Below, piece after piece: positions 5,182-7,922 of a stretch of 7,922 nt of DNA. The position numbers and the translations under genes are program-made. Position 1 is the first letter of the stretch; the number at the start of each line of letters is the position of its first letter. The notes under the pieces are model-generated. The model was not told the origin of the DNA, made no database searches, and worked only from the letters and a program-made list of their open reading frames with translations. The stretch is from Candidatus Collierbacteria bacterium GW2011_GWB1_44_6. GTDB taxonomy: Bacteria; Patescibacteriota; Microgenomatia; UBA1400; MFAQ01. The stretch is taken from positions 1 through 7,922 of the forward strand of contig LCJG01000062.1 in NCBI GenBank assembly GCA_000998025.1, written 5' to 3'.

Positions 5182-5547
5182 ATGCCTATTTTGGGTAAGG
5201 AAGCAGAGCGCCAACTGACACCAGACGAAATTGCCTTGCAAGAAATTCAGGGTTATATAGACAGGGTTGAACGTCAGGCGGAAACACAACAGCCTCAAGC
5301 AATTAGACCTCAGCAGACGCAGATGACCTCTCAGAGCTTGCAGGGGCCTAGTGTCCAGGTGGCAGGAGGAGTGGCTCCGGTATCTATAAAGTCAAAAATC
5401 ACGCTTCCTCTTGATCAGAGGGAAATTGAGAGTGGCTTGAAAAAGAATGTGTTGGAGGGACTGCGATGGCTTTCCGAGTGGTGCATAATGATGATTAAAA
5501 AATACCCGGGCAGAGTTTTTTATATGCCACCATCAGTAAATAAATGA
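5182..5547 (+). CDS. Uncharacterised 121-residue Gln-rich partner of the coupling ATPase
   Basis: I cannot name a family for this protein. Residues 1-31 look helical and charged (LTPDEIALQEIQGYIDRVERQ). Residues 32-55 are a Gln/Thr/Ser-rich linker that is probably disordered. Residues 70-114 look like the conserved part: KITLPLDQREIESGLKKNV, then an amphipathic helix LEGLRWLSEWCIMMIKKYPG ending in RVFY. No signal peptide or clear membrane segment is present, though the helix with Trp, Cys, Ile and Met could touch a membrane or partner. The stop TGA overlaps the ATG of the following ATPase gene (ATGA), so the two are probably translated together and may act in one complex. The start at 5182 is fixed by the -10 box 5 nt upstream. 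Inference: an adaptor or regulator for the ATPase; this is based on gene order only. Confidence 0.75.
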   Translation: MPILGKEAERQLTPDEIALQEIQGYIDRVERQAETQQPQAIRPQQTQMTSQSLQGPSVQVAGGVAPVSIKSKITLPLDQREIESGLKKNVLEGLRWLSEWCIMMIKKYPGRVFYMPPSVNK

Positions 5548-7865
5548 TAGACATAAATTTTTGGATTCAGTATTTTTTTGTCATACTGCTTGGATTAACA
5601 TTGCTTGGGGTTACGATAATTGGATGCTGGATGCTGTTTGTGCTTTGGGTAAGAAATAGAAATCGGGAGCAGGTGAGTCTTAATTTTGTCTTGATGGAGT
5701 TGGCTGTGCCCAAAGACAATGAAGTGAAAGTGGATGCGGTGGAACAAATGTTTTCTTCTTTGTTTTCCTTAAAAAAAGGAGGTTTTTGGCAAAGATTCGA
5801 GCCTCAACAGCATTTATCACTCGAGATTGTTGGTAAAAAAGAAGATATTAGATTTTATATTTCTTGTCACAAAAAAAATGCAGAATTAGTAGAAAAATTA
5901 ATTGCGGGTACGTATCCAGGAACTCATGTAAAACAAATCGATGAATACAATATTTTCTATAAAAATACGAAAGTTGAGTTTGCCGAACTAGCACTAAAAA
6001 ACGAAAGCTTTAAACCAATAAAATCTTTTAAAGAACTTCCAGTGGACTCTTTGTCATCATTAACCTCAGCGATGGCCAAATTTGGCGATAATGAAGCGGT
6101 AGCTGTGCAGATTGTAGTCTCACCAGCAGACTCTACTTGGAGTAAGTCAGGGTTGGGATATGTGTCGAAACTAAAAAAAGATGAGTCTAACCCAGAAAAA
6201 GCTAAATTTAAGATGAATCCCCAAGACATGGAAGCCATAACTAATAAATGCTCCAAGGTAGGATTTTTGACCAGTATCAGAATAATTAGTGTTGCTCCTA
6301 CAACTGAACAGGCGAAGGCTAACCTGAGTAATCTAAAGGGGACCTTTTCACAATTTGCCAGTAACCAAAATAATTTTTCCAGCAACAAGCTTTGGTTTAA
6401 GCAATCGTTTATGCTTGATTTTATATATCGATATCAGAACATGTGGGGGCTTAACTCGGTTTTGTCTGTGGACGAACTGGCTAATGTATGGCACTTACCC
6501 AATAAGACGATAGAGACTCCTCATATTTATTGGCTTACGGCGAAGACCGCACCGGCGTCGGGTGAGTTTCCCGAATCAGGATTGTGGCTAGGTAGATCCA
6601 TCTATAGAGGCCAGGAAAGAAACATTTACATGGAAGACGAAGACAGAATGAGGCATATGTATATTATCGGGAGAACGGGTACCGGAAAGACCGAGCTCCT
6701 GAAATCAATGATTATTCAGGATATGAGAGCCGGTAAAGGGCTCTGCTTTATGGAACCGCACGGAGATGGCATTGAAGAGCTGTTGGAATTGGTCCCCCCT
6801 GAAAGGGCGGAAGATGTGATTGTTTTTGATCCGTCGGACAAGGAAAGACCGGTTGGTCTAAACCTACTTCAGGTAGTCAACTATGATGAGATGCACATAG
6901 TGGCATCTTCGATAATCAATTTGATGTACAAACTTTACGATCCACACCGGACCGGTATGGTGGGTCCACGTTTTGAACACGCCATACGCAATGCGATGCT
7001 GACCGTGGCTACTGTTCCAGGATCGACTTTTGTAGAGGTAAATCGGGCTCTGACTGACCAGAAATTTGTACAGGAAATACTGCCAAACGTAAAAGATCCA
7101 ATAGTTAAACGTTATTGGACGGATCAAATTGCTCAAACAAGTGACTTTCATAAATCGGAAACTTTGGATTATATAGCTTCAAAATTTGGACGCTTCGTGA
7201 CAAATGAAATGATCAGAAATATTATTGGACAGTCGACAAGCTCTCTGAACTTTCGGGAGGCGATGGATAATGGAAAAATAGTATTACTGAAACTCGCTAA
7301 GGGAATACTGGGGGAAGAAGACTCTAACTTTTTGGGTAACGTGCTAGTGCCAAAAATTTTGGCGGCGGCTCTCTCAAGGCAGGAAGTACCCAAGGAGCTT
7401 CGCCGACCCTTTTTCCTGTATGTAGACGAATTTCAAAATTTTGCGACACCGGACTTCGCCCAAATGCTTTCTGAAGTCAGAAAATACGGGATTGGTTTGG
7501 TACTTGCAAATCAGTTTGTGAGCCAAGTAGACGAACAAGTCAGAGACGCTATTTTTGGAAATTGTGGAACATTGATGACTTACCGGGTAGGTGTTCAAGA
7601 TGCGGCGATTTTAGCTAAAGAATTTGAGGGAGTATTTAATGAAACAGATCTAGCTAATGTACCGGCACAAAATATTTATGTAAAAACGATAGTAAAAGGG
7701 TCGCCGGTGCCGCCTTTTTCGATGAATGTCGGCAGAGATTTGAAAGCCGAAAAAGCACAGGGAAGTCCAGAAATATCCAGAATGGTTAAGGAATTAAGTA
7801 GATTGAAATTTGGAAGGGACGTAGTTGAGGTAAGTGAAGAAATAGAGAGGAGAGCGAAGCTGTAG
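5544..7865 (+). CDS. VirD4/TraG-like type IV secretion coupling ATPase (membrane-anchored AAA+)
   Basis: The 773-residue protein has one long hydrophobic N-terminal segment (residues 7-35) followed by basic residues, so the bulk should be cytoplasmic. Residues about 43-340 form a large region without a motif I can name. The ATPase core follows: Walker A GRTGTGKT (376-383), MEPHGDG (403-409), Walker B FLYVDEF (624-630, D628/E629), and a motif-3 LANQF with Q657. The region QNFATPDFAQMLSEVRKYGIGLVLANQF is typical of TraD/TraG/VirD4 and HerA-like DNA-pumping ATPases. Family knowledge: these hexamers feed DNA or protein into a secretion channel or move DNA. The start overlaps the partner gene by 4 nt and lacks a Shine-Dalgarno. 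No relaxase, VirB4 or pilus gene is seen in the window, so conjugation is not shown; DNA uptake, pilus function or chromosome handling are alternatives. The C-terminus (740-773) is charged and helical. Confidence 0.9.
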   Translation: MIDINFWIQYFFVILLGLTLLGVTIIGCWMLFVLWVRNRNREQVSLNFVLMELAVPKDNEVKVDAVEQMFSSLFSLKKGGFWQRFEPQQHLSLEIVGKKEDIRFYISCHKKNAELVEKLIAGTYPGTHVKQIDEYNIFYKNTKVEFAELALKNESFKPIKSFKELPVDSLSSLTSAMAKFGDNEAVAVQIVVSPADSTWSKSGLGYVSKLKKDESNPEKAKFKMNPQDMEAITNKCSKVGFLTSIRIISVAPTTEQAKANLSNLKGTFSQFASNQNNFSSNKLWFKQSFMLDFIYRYQNMWGLNSVLSVDELANVWHLPNKTIETPHIYWLTAKTAPASGEFPESGLWLGRSIYRGQERNIYMEDEDRMRHMYIIGRTGTGKTELLKSMIIQDMRAGKGLCFMEPHGDGIEELLELVPPERAEDVIVFDPSDKERPVGLNLLQVVNYDEMHIVASSIINLMYKLYDPHRTGMVGPRFEHAIRNAMLTVATVPGSTFVEVNRALTDQKFVQEILPNVKDPIVKRYWTDQIAQTSDFHKSETLDYIASKFGRFVTNEMIRNIIGQSTSSLNFREAMDNGKIVLLKLAKGILGEEDSNFLGNVLVPKILAAALSRQEVPKELRRPFFLYVDEFQNFATPDFAQMLSEVRKYGIGLVLANQFVSQVDEQVRDAIFGNCGTLMTYRVGVQDAAILAKEFEGVFNETDLANVPAQNIYVKTIVKGSPVPPFSMNVGRDLKAEKAQGSPEISRMVKELSRLKFGRDVVEVSEEIERRAKL

Positions 7866-7883
7866 TAAAATAGGAGATCGTTT

Positions 7884-7922
7884 GGGCCGATAGCTCAGCT
7901 GGTTAGAGCGTCGAGCTTATAC
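7884..7922 (+). tRNA. tRNA-Ile (anticodon UAU), 5' half, truncated by window edge
   Basis: The 5' acceptor strand is GGGCCGA (7884-7890), then TA, the D stem GCTC/GAGC (7893-7896 with 7906-7909) with loop AGCTGGTTA, G26, and the 5' anticodon stem TCGAG (7911-7915). The loop reads C-T-TAT-A-C, with U33 at 7917 and the anticodon at 7918-7920, giving UAU, which reads AUA (Ile). The 3' half lies outside, so stem pairing and identity cannot be confirmed. It starts 18 nt after the ATPase stop and may be part of the same transcript. Confidence 0.8.

Noticed and set aside
5957..6388. 143-residue minus-strand frame antisense to the coupling ATPase
   Set aside because: Its hydrophobic, Ser-rich composition mirrors the opposite strand's Lys/Glu/Asn codons; no promoter or ribosome site is seen and the plus-strand gene is clear.
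1..7922. CRISPR array, insertion sequence or prophage
   Set aside because: No regularly spaced direct repeats of CRISPR length, transposase motifs, terminal inverted repeats or phage structural genes were seen.

Overview
The window looks like a piece of a chromosome from a Candidate Phyla Radiation (Patescibacteria) bacterium, probably of the Microgenomates type. This is an inference from gene content and style. The visible clues are a moderately AT-rich sequence with many ATA codons, start codons mostly without a Shine-Dalgarno site but directly downstream of -10-like boxes, a stand-alone VirD4/TraG-like ATPase with a small partner gene, and a B12-dependent ribonucleotide reductase with its NrdR repressor. 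TGA acts as a normal stop (nrdR, nrdJ and the 195-residue ORF all end on it), so this is not a lineage that reads TGA as glycine.

Layout. Positions 1-630 (minus) hold the N-terminal third of a class A penicillin-binding protein, cut by the window edge. A 69-bp divergent intergenic stretch separates it from a plus-strand membrane protein (700-1278) of the CPBP/CAAX-protease fold, which keeps the Glu-Glu pair but lacks the other catalytic residues. Convergent to it lies an unrecognised 195-residue soluble protein (1309-1896, minus) with its own extended -10 promoter, leader hairpin, strong Shine-Dalgarno and intrinsic terminator: a complete single-gene unit whose style differs from its neighbours.

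Positions 2071-4832 form the nucleotide-reduction operon. nrdR and nrdJ overlap by ATGA, and two NrdR-box-like palindromes 32 bp apart lie over the probable promoter, one of them matching the published consensus closely. NrdR should therefore repress itself and the class II (adenosylcobalamin) ribonucleotide reductase in response to nucleotide levels.

The 349-bp gap at 4833-5181 is not empty. It has a row of GTGAT motifs at roughly helical spacing, a consensus TTGACA box with a plausible -10, an AT-rich hairpin, and a GC-rich hairpin followed by a T run. Together these could be a terminator region of nrdRJ, or a short independent RNA of about 85 nt.

Positions 5182-7865 are a two-gene operon (ATGA overlap): an uncharacterised Gln-rich 121-residue protein, then a 773-residue membrane-anchored AAA+ ATPase related to type IV secretion coupling proteins. 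The window ends inside a tRNA gene (from 7884) whose anticodon reads UAU, i.e. tRNA-Ile for AUA codons. No CRISPR array, insertion sequence or phage gene is seen.
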